DNA of 64,000 nt from Prinsepia uniflora (Eukaryota; Streptophyta; Magnoliopsida; Rosales; Rosaceae). This document shows positions 33,389-43,279 of the stretch, one piece after another (within the stretch, counting starts at the first letter, position 1; the number at the start of each line of letters is the position of its first letter). The notes under the pieces were generated by a model. It was not told the DNA's origin, did no database searches, and saw only the letters and a list, made by a program, of their open reading frames with translations. The DNA lies in NCBI GenBank assembly GCA_032719365.1, contig CM064872.1, positions 24,780,140-24,844,139 of the forward strand, in the 5' to 3' direction. The translations under genes and the position numbers were made by a program.

Positions 33389-34353
33389 CTGGCCAACCTC
33401 ACCCACTCATGCACCAAAAGACTCAACCGTGCATCCAGTTTTCCATTTTCCTCCAACCATTTCCCGATCCCATTCCTCTCATCTGTGCGACCCCAAACAT
33501 CCAACCCTCACCCTATGATCATGACAGAGAGACCAGAGGGGGAGAGGAGGACCGGTGAAGCGTGGTGGCCGGCCAGGACGAAGCCACCGTGCGCGGTGGA
33601 GACCCAAACCCGAACGGTTACCCCGGTTAGGCCCAACTCTCCCATTTTGTCGATTTTTACCATTATGGATCGTTTTGGTTGATTAGGGAATGTTTGTTAG
33701 CTTGTTTAGGGTGTATAGAGATGGTTTTGAACGGGGGTTGACGGCTGCGACGCCTGGGGACGAAATCGGAAAACTGGGTCGTGGGGGGTTAATTTTTAGG
33801 GATCGATTTAGGGGGGTTTTAGCTTGTTTGGTTAATTGGGTTAGATAGGAAACTTGAAAATAGGAATGTAGGAATTAAAATGGAAGAAAACGGATGAGAA
33901 ATGAGGGCGTCGGAGACCTGGACCGGTTACGCCGGTCCAGTTGCAGGGGTTGGACCGGACCGGGCAGGTCGGACCGGTTCGATCGAAGGAAGGGGATGCA
34001 CTGTAGCGGCGCGTGGCTCCCCACGCGCAGCCACTTCAGGCGGCGCGTGTGGGCGCGTGCTAGGGTTTTTGGGGATGTGTTCAACATACGAAATCATCTA
34101 TTCGATGTAACGAACATTTTGGGACTGGTTTCATGTCGATCGGACACCGTCTCGATATGTTTCGGGGCATCGGAAGGTTTAGGTTCGGTTTTAAAAATAG
34201 TTAAAATATGGGAAAATTACGGGGCTTTAGTGGGAGGTTAATTAAGTAGTTAGTAACCTTCTATTACGATTTGGACAGGTTTGGGAGTCCCGGTGACGGT
34301 GATCGGCTTGGGGAGCCGTATGGCACGCAAATCGAGGCGGCAGCTCGGACGGT

Positions 34354-34365
34354 CTGTGAGTGGAC
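34354..34365. repeat. R6 LTR, left arm of 12-bp inverted pair
   Basis: CTGTGAGTGGAC pairs perfectly with 35484-35495. GCATGCAT follows about 17 bp downstream, and another GCATGCAT precedes the right arm. Confidence 0.72.
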
Positions 34366-34707
34366 CTTGTTTTCTAAATTGGTGCATGCATAAATGTTTA
34401 TTATATGTTTATTTACTTGTTTGATGATGCCATGGGTGCATTTGTATGTGGTTACGTATAAGCACGTATTTTGAGGTTTCGGCCCTATACGGTGCTTATA
34501 CGGGTCTGTATTTCTTTATTGATTTAAATGAACTGAATTTGGATTTCAAAATGATAAACTCGGGTATGAGACCCAATTTGGTTTTGTCTCGGGCATATGA
34601 CCTCAGATTCCGGGTACGGTGCCCAGTTGGCGTCCTATGTTCGGGTACGAGACCCAGTCACTTTACGGTTTTGATTCAGGTCAGGGAACCTTAAATGGAT
34701 TCCCAGT

Positions 34708-34891
34708 TTCATGACGGTTTATGGGAACCGGCATGAACCCTTGTTCTGGTATCATGGTTCAAGACGGTTTATGGGAACCGGCATGAACCCTTGGTTGGTT
34801 ATTACGGTACATGACGGTTTATGGAACCAGCATGTTACCTGATTATGGGTATTATGGATTCATGAAGGTTCAGGGGAACCGGTCATGAATG
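34708..34891 (+). repeat. direct repeats of about 45-50 bp, R6 5' LTR
   Basis: Four imperfect copies of a unit containing GACGGTTTATGGGAACC and GGCATGAACC. The copy in the 3' LTR is at about 40743-40922. Confidence 0.8.
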
Positions 34892-35483
34892 TTTATGTTA
34901 TGTATATATATGTTCGTCTACCTTCCTTTACATGTTCTACTATCTCCTCCGGGGAGGGTCGTTGGCCTGGGTGGACCCCGGAGTAGTCACACGGAGCACC
35001 GACTGAGTGGAGTCACCCCCCAGTTGGGTTCCTTACTCTCAGGAAGGCTATGATTACTATTACCTCGGGTAGGGTCAGTGGTCTGCGGACATTGATCTTG
35101 ACTTTGAGATGACTCGGATTGAGACCCGGGTAGCGCGCGCGTGGCTTTGGATACCATGACAGGATTGGTTGTGTGACCTTATATATATGTATGTGATGTA
35201 TATATGATATATGATATGTGGTGTGTACAGGTGTGCACAGGATTTGAGCACTGGCTCGTGTACTTGGTTTCTTTTATGGTTTGGGGCCGAGTCCTTTATG
35301 GATTTGGGCAGTGGCCCGTATGGTCGTTTTTATTGTGGTCCTTTCGACCTTAGTCTATATCTGCTTTGGGCTTAGTCCCACATATGGTTTGTTTTGGATA
35401 CATGGTTTTCGAATGCATGCATGCTTTTTTAGTGGAGGGTACAAATGTCTTCTCGTTAAAATGTTTTTATAAACTCTTGTTTT

Positions 35484-35495
35484 GTCCACTCACAG
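35484..35495. repeat. R6 LTR, right arm of 12-bp inverted pair
   Basis: GTCCACTCACAG, complement of 34354-34365, followed by TTTTTAATG and CCCTTCAGG. Confidence 0.72.
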
Positions 35496-35627
35496 TTTTT
35501 AATGTTTTGACTGCCCTTCAGGTTGACATCGGATGTGGACTGTAGCAGAGACTGAGATATCACATGCCTCCTCCGGATCCTGGCGTACTCTGATAGCCCG
35601 GGAGGGCAAAGGTCGGAAATATCCCTT

Positions 35628-35648
35628 GTCTGACACTTCGTGTCAGAC
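35628..35648 (+). repeat. U5 hairpin, R6 5' LTR
   Basis: GTCTGACAC-TTC-GTGTCAGAC is a perfect 9-bp stem with a 3-nt loop, 54 bases before the LTR end. Copies lie at 41657-41677 (R6), 45818-45838 (R5) and 53675-53695 (S2). R1 has GTCTGACA/TGTTGGAC, which still pairs through two G-T wobbles. Confidence 0.75.
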
Positions 35649-35705
35649 CGGGAGCAGGGTCATCCCGCACTAATCCCGGGGGGATTGGGATGGGTCCTGT
35701 CAACG

Positions 35706-35717
35706 TGGTATCAGAGC
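35706..35717 (+). other. R6 primer-binding site (tRNA-iMet)
   Basis: TGGTATCAGAGC, three bases after the 5' LTR. Confidence 0.95.
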
Positions 35718-38700
35718 ATAGGATTGCTCATAGGATGCTTCTTAGAGCGGGGTTGTCTCTCTTCGAGCAACCGTGTAGCTCTTGGAGTATGTACGCAGGT
35801 CGAGGATGTGATATCTCAAGGGGCTTGCAGTTCGTAGTCAACCTGATTGTCGGGGTGCCGGTACGATAGTTAGTAGGATTGGCATGCCTTGGCGAGTGGT
35901 GTGACTTTGACGACTATTCGGATTTGGATTCGTTAGTCGGTCTAGTCATGTCAGCTTGTGTGGGGACTGCACTTCGCAGTCGAGGTTGTACTTATCGGTT
36001 AGACCGAGTTGGTTGTCGTGCTACTTCAGTTGTGGGTTGGTGCAACTAAGGTCGTGGATGACCTGGTAGACGACAATGGTTTAGTCAAGTTACGACAGGA
36101 TAGAGATTGTTGGACAAGTTACCAGGGTTGGTACTTGTCGATGGAATCCCTGAGTGGGATACAGAGTAGTTGGTACGGGCGATTGATTCCGTTGGAATAC
36201 GGAGTCTGGATATAGCGATGTCTGGTAGTTAGGTCTGCACGAGTGCGGGGCAGGCGCTACTACCGAGAGTGGTTATAGTTACGATTGTTGGGGATCGGGG
36301 GACGTTCGGGGAACGTTTTCCTTTTCTCGCATGAGTTGTCAGGGTGACTGTACCTAGAGTTGTCAGGTACGAGGGAGACAGAGTTTCTCCAATATGAGTT
36401 GAGGTACGGGATCGTCGCTCGGTATGAGCGGAGATCCAGGGTTGTCAGATTTGCACCCGGTGTGCCGATGCTGATACTGATACTGTACTAGTGCTGGTGC
36501 TGGTGCCGGTGATTGTGATGACGGGTGAGTTACGAGTCGGGATGTGACTCCGACGTCATGGGCTTATGATGGGTATCTGTGGTTCGGGAGTGAATCACGG
36601 ATAGGGACGGACTGGATAGGATCCAACGGTAGTTGAGACGTGAGGATCGAGTACTGTCATGGAGGACTAGCGACCAGTTGGTCAGTGTTGTTGGCCGGAG
36701 TTGGTCAGAATTGGTTAGATAAGGTGGTTTGCAGAGATTTGACTGCAGATCACAGCAGGGGTCTGTTGTGACTTTTCAGTAGAGTGGTACATCAGATTAG
36801 GATGAATTGACATCCTTTTGGATGTACATATACGGTCGTAAATGGGCATGTGTCCATAACCAGTCTAACGGGGACACGTGGTTGATGTCTGGGTATGTTG
36901 TTTCCAATTTTGTTGGAACTTCGAAATCGCGAGAGGTTGCGATTGAGGTGACGAGAGGAATGCGGGTTTTCCGCATTGGTAATGGGTATGTCGAAGTCAT
37001 TTTGGGTGACTTCTCAGGTTCTACCATAATTGATGGTGGTAGATGAGGTAGATGTTATAGATGTTGTTGGTTGCCACTAGTACACTGATTGTGTATTGGT
37101 TGGTGGACCCGGGATTTGTTCTGAATCATCAGGAGGAGATGAGTATATCGAAGTTAAATGACTGAGATTTCTCATTTTCTACTTGGTGGCAGAAGATGTT
37201 AGGTTACATGACGTGGTGAGTGCAGCGAGTGTTGTTTGCATTCACGTAGGATGGATTATTCGATCATTCTTGTTTTGCCTTGGTGGAATGACAAGGATCG
37301 ATACGAGGTAATCAGTCAGAACCCACAGTCTCGGCGTGTCTCGTCGTAGACTAATCTATTTAAGATGTGGGAAATGGTCTAGGACTTTGGTTGGCGTGAC
37401 GATCCTCGATCGTGACGTCTATGGTTGGTTGACGTAGTGTTGGATCTGGATCATGATTTGGGTATCCAGATAGGTGGAGAGTTTATTACTCTTACTTGGA
37501 TGTTGAGTGGAGCATGTTGGGACTGAACTTCTTTTCGAGGTAAATCTCATATGGCTTATTACTCACCTGAGTAGTTGTCCGATGAGTAGTTTTCCGACGT
37601 GGTCGGATTATGGTCAGCCTTAGAGCTGTGTGGATGTTGGGATTGATTTCCCTATGAAGTCAATCGTTGGTAATAGGGTAATCGGTTTAGCGGGTAACCG
37701 ATAGGTTTGGTTTTGGTACGTCTCGGTAGACGTGAACGATATTTCAGGTTTTGGAATCAGATTTCTGGATGACGATTCAGGATTTGATTTTGGAACTTGA
37801 AAGAGGATTTCTGTATTTGGGTTTTGGAATCGGATTCTGGGTGACGATTCAGGATTTGATTCTAGAGCTTGACTATAGATTTTCTTTTATGGATTTGGGT
37901 TCGGAATGGTTATTCCTAATACTAGTTTACGGAATGATGATTTCGGATTTGAATTTGGACATGATTATGGATATGATTTCTGGGTTTGGATTCGGGATTT
38001 CTTACGAAATTGCGGATTCGGATTCGGATTTGGAAATAGATAATGGGTCGGAGTTTCAATTTGTCTAGTACTGGATTGGACAAATGGACTCCATAGTAGA
38101 AACGTGATCGGCTACAACCTATATGGGTGTAGGCTGATTGATGTGTTGTTCGAGGTACAATAATGGGCATACTTGTGGTGCCTAGTGATGGTATATAGGT
38201 TATACCGGTAGTACGTTGGTGAGCGTGTTGGTAGTCGGATTGGATCCGATACCACTGGATTAGTCGAGGTCGTGAACTAGGCATTGGATACTGTGCATTG
38301 GGTCATGGTATTTCTAATGGGTCTAGTTACACACAGGTCGAGTGAAATGCTTGTGGTTAGTGTAACCACGAGTGTGTGTCATATCAGTTTGCGACTGACA
38401 ATTGTCAAGTACTGACAGTTTGTAGGAGGTGTCAGCGTGGATCCTGGTGTGAGGTCTGATGACTCCCAGTGGGAGCAGACGTCAGGATATCTCAGTGACT
38501 GAGTAAGGAACCGTAGAGTTGTTTATGTCAGCGAAAGGGTAGATTTGACAAGTGGGTCGATCATAGGATACTTGGGCTACTCTGATACTAACAGGTGGTG
38601 TCAGTTCGGAGCGTACGACTTCTGCTATTCGACGTGGTCGAATGTAGACGAGGCGACATGAGCGTTCGTGGTACGTCTAGTTACAAACGAGGTTTATGTT

Positions 38701-38860
38701 GATTAGTGGGTGTACTAGGGTACACGTGTTTTGCGGTCGATTCTACTTTCCACGAGGTGGATGTGGAATCAGAATAGTTGGCGTTTCGAGAACGGAACTA
38801 AATTAAGGAGGGAAGAACGGTTAGATTAGGTCGGTTGGAATTTCGAGGACGAAATTAATT

Positions 38861-38873
38861 AAGGAGGGAAGGT
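38861..38873 (+). other. R6 polypurine tract
   Basis: AAGGAGGGAAGGT abuts the 3' LTR. An almost identical tract, AAGGAGGGAAGAACGG, lies about 57 bp upstream (38804-38819). Confidence 0.87.
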
Positions 38874-41730
38874 TGTAACGACCCGTCCCAAATTCCATGA
38901 TTAGATTAGTGACTAATCACGATTAGTGAGGCTAATCCGTGATTAGTAAAGCGAAATCGGATGAACGATGCGAAATGACCGTTTTGCCCCTGGTGGTGGC
39001 AAAACGTTGACTTTTTAATCGGAGCGGTCAAATGGACTTTGACCGATGACCGTGACGTAGTTCGTGACGTCACGAGTTCATAGACAGGTGGCACGTTCAA
39101 TTCCGACGTTCGAGGAGGAAGTTATGACGTTCGGAAGTTTAGGGGTATTTTGGTAATTTGGGTGAATAGTAGGTCAAAAGTTGACTTTTTGACCAGGAGG
39201 TCCGATGGCCGAGGGCCGAAGACCGTTATGTAGATAAGGACGATACGAATCCGTAGACAGGCGGCACGTCGAATTCGGACGTTCGACGGCGAAGTTACGG
39301 TTCACGGAAGTTTCCGGTTACTATTCACGACGGCACGTTTTACGAGACAAAAAGTGCAGTTTGTCTTTAGTGGGTCCAGTTACTTTTCAGCAACCAATGG
39401 ATGAGTGACACTTGTCACCCATCCACTGGCCAACCTCACCCACTCATGCACCAAAACACTCAACCGTGCATCCAGTTTTCCATTTTCCTCCAACCATTTC
39501 CCGATCCCATTCCTCTCATCTGTGCGACCCCAAACATCCAACCCTCACCCTATGATCATGACAGAGAGACCAGAGGGGGAGAGGAGGACCGGTGAAGCGT
39601 GGTGGCCGGCCAGGACGAAGCCACCGTGCGCGGTGGAGACCCAAACCCGAACGGTTACCCGGTTAGGCCCAACTCTCCCATTTTGTCGATTTTTACATTA
39701 TGGATCGTTTTGGTTGATTAGGGAATGTTTGTTAGCTTGTTTAGGGTGTATAGAGATGGTTTTGAACGGGGGTTGACGGCTGCGACGCCTGGGGACGAAA
39801 TCGGAAAACTGGGTCGTGGGGGGTTAATTTTTAGGGATCGATTTAGGGGGTTTTAGCTTGTTTGGTTAATTGGGTTAGATAGGAAACTTGAAAATAGGAA
39901 TGTAGGAATTAAAATGGAAGAAAACGGATGAGAAATGAGGGCGTCGGAGACCTGGACCGGTTACGCCGGTCCAGTTGCAGAGGTTGGACCGGACCGGGCC
40001 GGTCGGATCGGTTCGATCGAAGGAAGGGGATGCACTGTAGCGGCGCGTGGCTCCCACGCGCAGCCACTTCAGGCGGCGCGTGTGGGCGCGTGCTAGGGTT
40101 TTTGGGGATGTGTTCAACATACGAAATCATCTATTCGATGTAACGAACATTTTGGGACTGGTTTCATGTCGATCGGACACCGTCTCGATATGTTTCGGGG
40201 CATCGGAAGGTTTAGGTTCGGTTTTAAAAATAGTTAAAAATATGGGAAAATTACGGGGCTTTAGTGGGAGGTTAATTAAGTAGTTAGTAACCTTCTATTA
40301 CGATTTGGACAGGTTTGGGAGTCCCGGTGACGGTGATCGGCTTGGGGAGCCGTATGGCACGCAAATCGAGACGGCAGCTCGGACGGTCTGTGAGTGGACC
40401 TTGTTTTCTAAATTGGTGCATGCATAAATGTTTATTATATGTTTACTTACTTGTTTGATGATGCCATGGGTGCATTTGTATGTGGTTACGTATAAGCACG
40501 TATTTCGAGGTTTCGGCCCTATACGGTGCTTATACGGGTCTGTATTTCTTTATTGATTTAAATGAACTGAATTTGTATTTCAAAATGATAAACTCGGGTA
40601 TGAGACCCATTTGGTTTTGTCTCGGGCATATGACCTCAGATTCCGGGCACGGTGCCCAGTTGGCGTCCTATGTTCGGGTACGAGACCCAGTCACTTTACG
40701 GTTTTGATTTCAGGTCAGGGAACCTTAAATGGATTCCCAGGTTCATGACGGTTTATGGGAACCGGCATGAACCCTTGTTCTGGTATCATGGTTCAAGACG
40801 GTTTATGGGAACCGGCATGAACCCTTGTTGGTTATTACGGTACATGACGGTTTATGGGAACCAGCATGTTACCTGATTATGGGTATTATGGATTCATGAC
40901 GGTTCAGGGGAACCGGTCATGAATGTTTATGTTATGTATATATATGTTCGTCTACCTTCCTTTACATGTTCTACTATCTCCTCCGGGGAGGGTCGTTGGC
41001 CTGGGTGGACCCCGGAGTAGTCACGGAGCACCGACTGAGTGGAGTCACCCCCCAGTTGGGTTCCTTACTCTCAGGAAGGCTATGATTACTATTACCTCGG
41101 GTAGGGTCAGTGGTCTGCGGACATTGATCTTGACTTTGAGATGACTCGGATTGAGACCCGGGTAGCGCGCGCGTGGCTTTGGATACCGTGACAGGATTGG
41201 TTGTGTGACTTATATATATGTATGTGATGTATATATGATATATGATATGTGGTGTGTACAGGTGTGCACAGGATTTGAGCAGTGGCTCGTGTACTTGGTT
41301 TCTTTATGGTTTGGGGCCGAGTCCTTTATGGATTTGGGCAGTGGCCCGTATGGTCGTTTTTATTGTGGTCCTTTCGACCTTAGTCTATATCTGCTTTGGG
41401 CTTAGTCCCACATATGGTTTGTTTTGGATACATGGTTTTCGAATGCATGCATGCTTTTTAGTGGAGGGTACAAATGTCTTCTCGTTAAAATGTTTTTATA
41501 AACTCTTGTTTTGTCCACTCACAGTTTTTAATGTTTTGACTGCCCTTCAAGTTGATATCGGATGTGGACTGTAGCAGAGACCGAGATATCACATGCCTCC
41601 TCCGGATCCTGGCGTACTCTGATAGCCCGGGAGGGCAAAGGTCGGAAATATCCCTTGTCTGACACTTCGTGTCAGACGGGAGCAGGGTCATCCCGCACTA
41701 ATCCCGGGGGGATTGGGATGGGTCCTGTCA
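38874..41730 (+). mobile_element. R6 3' LTR (2857 bp)
   Basis: Near-identical to 32838-35702. One difference is informative: the unit GGGTACGGTGCCC in the 5' LTR is GGGCACGGTGCCC here, so a G-T wobble in one copy is a G-C pair in the other. Inverted-pair arms are at 40388-40399 and 41513-41524. It ends CCTGTCA. Confidence 0.94.
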
Positions 41731-41735
41731 TACTG
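41731..41735. repeat. R6 target-site duplication, right (TACTG)
   Basis: Matches 32833-32837. Confidence 0.95.
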
Positions 41736-43279
41736 GATTTGGATTGTGATCTTGATAATCAGGTTAGGTGGAGAGTTATTGCCCTGTCGTGAATATATAT
41801 GGATATGGGAATGTTGGACTAAACTTCTTTTCGAAGTTAATCCGGTATGAGACGGTACTTGAGTGAGTTGAAATGTTTACGAATTGACTTGAATATTCAA
41901 CTTGTGAACGAGTGGGTATCCGAAGGGGTCGGATTGGTCAGTATTGGATATGTGGACAATGGGATTGACTTCCTTTCGAAGTCATTCAAACGTGGTACGG
42001 AAATCGTTTGAACAGGTAACCGATAGGTTCGGTGTTAGTGCGTCTCAGTAGACGTGGGCGAGATAAGAATACTCAATTGGCACGAATGGGTACGCCTAGG
42101 TAGGCGTGAGTCAGATTTAGATATGTTGGATTATGTGATTGGGAGTAGACATTTTGATACTGGTCGGGTGACCATGGGACTCGTGTAAGATGATGAGTTG
42201 GATTTTTGATTCGTCTAGTGTTGGGCTGGACAGATGGACTCCGAAATTGAAACGTGATTGGTTACGAGCTGTGTAGTAGGCTGGTTAGGGGATGGATGTA
42301 TGTACCCTGTACGTTGTGCGAGGATCGATACTGGATAGGCCGAGTGGTGCTTGGTGACGGTACATAGGATGTACCAGTGGTGTGAGGTTGAGCGTTTTGG
42401 TAGTCGGCTTAGTTCTGATATCATTGGATAGGTTGAGGACATGAACTGGACATTGAATACTATGCACTGGGCATAGTGATTTTGACGGATTCAGTGATTG
42501 TATAAGTAGGTTCTCAGAGTCGTGGATGACTAATGGAACCCTAGAGATGGGATGTGTATTACTACTGGGCAGGTATTCGATGGGGTCCGATTACATGCAG
42601 ATCGAGTGAGATGTTGGTATACGTATACTCAAGTTGAGTGAGTTGGTGGTTGGTGTAACCACGGGTTGTTTTACGTGAATACAACATGGATTATGAGGAA
42701 ATTTTGGTACGTGGTACCTTGGTACGACTCTAGGGTGAGTCAGTGTGTGTCGGTGATTCGAGTTGTGACTATGGAGCCGTGAGTGATGGCTGAGCGCGAC
42801 GTGATGGAACGCGTAATGTTGACATGGTAAGATTCAGGAATGCGGGGAAATTGTGAGATTTGGTAACTCTCGATGTGGGAGAGATGTTGGATTAATTTAC
42901 GACTAGCCAAGTGGTGACGGTTTGGCTGAATGTGTCAGCGTGGATTGATGAGTAAAATTTTGTGACTCCTAGTGGGAGCGGATATCAGGGTGTATTAGTG
43001 ATGGAGAGAAACCATCAAGCTGAGCGTGTCAGCCAAAAGGGTCAGCGTAATGGTAAACTTATCTTAAACTCTGATTGTGTGAACAAGTTCGCTCGGTGTG
43101 GTTGAGTATATACGACGTGACGTGAGTATTGGTGAAACTTCTGGGTGCAGACGAGTATTATGTTGGTTAGTGGGTGTACATGCGTACACATGATGTGGGG
43201 TCGAACTTGTTTTCCACGAAGTGGATGTGGAACCGAGTTAGTTGGAATTTCGAGGAAGAAATTATTTCAGAGGGAAGGT
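41736..43279 (+). mobile_element. R5 internal region, second part
   Basis: Continuation of R5 after R6, ending in the polypurine tract AGAGGGAAGGT (43268-43279) next to the 3' LTR. Non-coding, homologous to the end of the R2, R3 and R6 interiors. Confidence 0.86.

Larger units (their letters stand above)
32838..35702 (+). mobile_element. R6 5' LTR (2865 bp)
   Basis: Starts TGTAACGACCCGTCCC and ends GGGTCCTGTCA. In order: two U3 repeat units (32939-33275) with CGTGACGTCACG (33026-33037) and paired TTGAC motifs (33144, 33152); the long palindrome (33361-33388); a CTGGACCGG/CCGGTCCAG hairpin (about 33919-33941); a GCGCGTGG/CCACGCGC hairpin (about 34009-34030); the left arm (34354-34365); GGGTatgagACCC-type hairpins; direct repeats (34708-34891); the CTCCGGGG stem (34947-34982); the right arm (35484-35495); and the U5 hairpin (35628-35648). 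Confidence 0.93.
35703..38873 (+). mobile_element. R6 internal region, non-coding
   Basis: 3171 bp from the primer site (35706-35717) to the polypurine tract (38861-38873). No coding domains. At about 36350-36371 the hairpin reads GTACCT...AGGTAC where R2, R3 and R5 have GTACCC...GGGTAC, a matched double change. The stretch 37720-38050 is rich in GGATTTGGATTCGG-like repeats of low complexity. Confidence 0.87.
32838..41730 (+). mobile_element. R6, complete non-autonomous LTR retrotransposon inside R5
   Basis: 8893 bp, with LTRs at 32838-35702 and 38874-41730, a primer site, a polypurine tract and a perfect TACTG duplication. The two LTRs look almost identical, differing by a handful of substitutions and 1-2 base indels, so R6 is young. 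Its interior (3171 bp) has no gag-pol. It differs from R1/R3/R5 in the middle of the LTR: instead of the GACGTC minihairpins it has direct repeats and a CTCCGGGG...CCCCGGAG stem. Confidence 0.94.

Noticed and set aside
33364..33682. Overlapping 64- and 104-residue frames, repeated at 39401-39776
   Set aside because: Two frames are open over the same DNA in both R6 LTRs and the second frame differs between copies by a frameshift. No coding signature.
34354..35495. GTGAGT...CACAG as a simple spliceosomal intron in the LTR
   Set aside because: Plausible in some copies, but R2 ends in ACTCACAC and lacks the AG while keeping complementarity. Kept only as an alternative under the inverted-pair finding.
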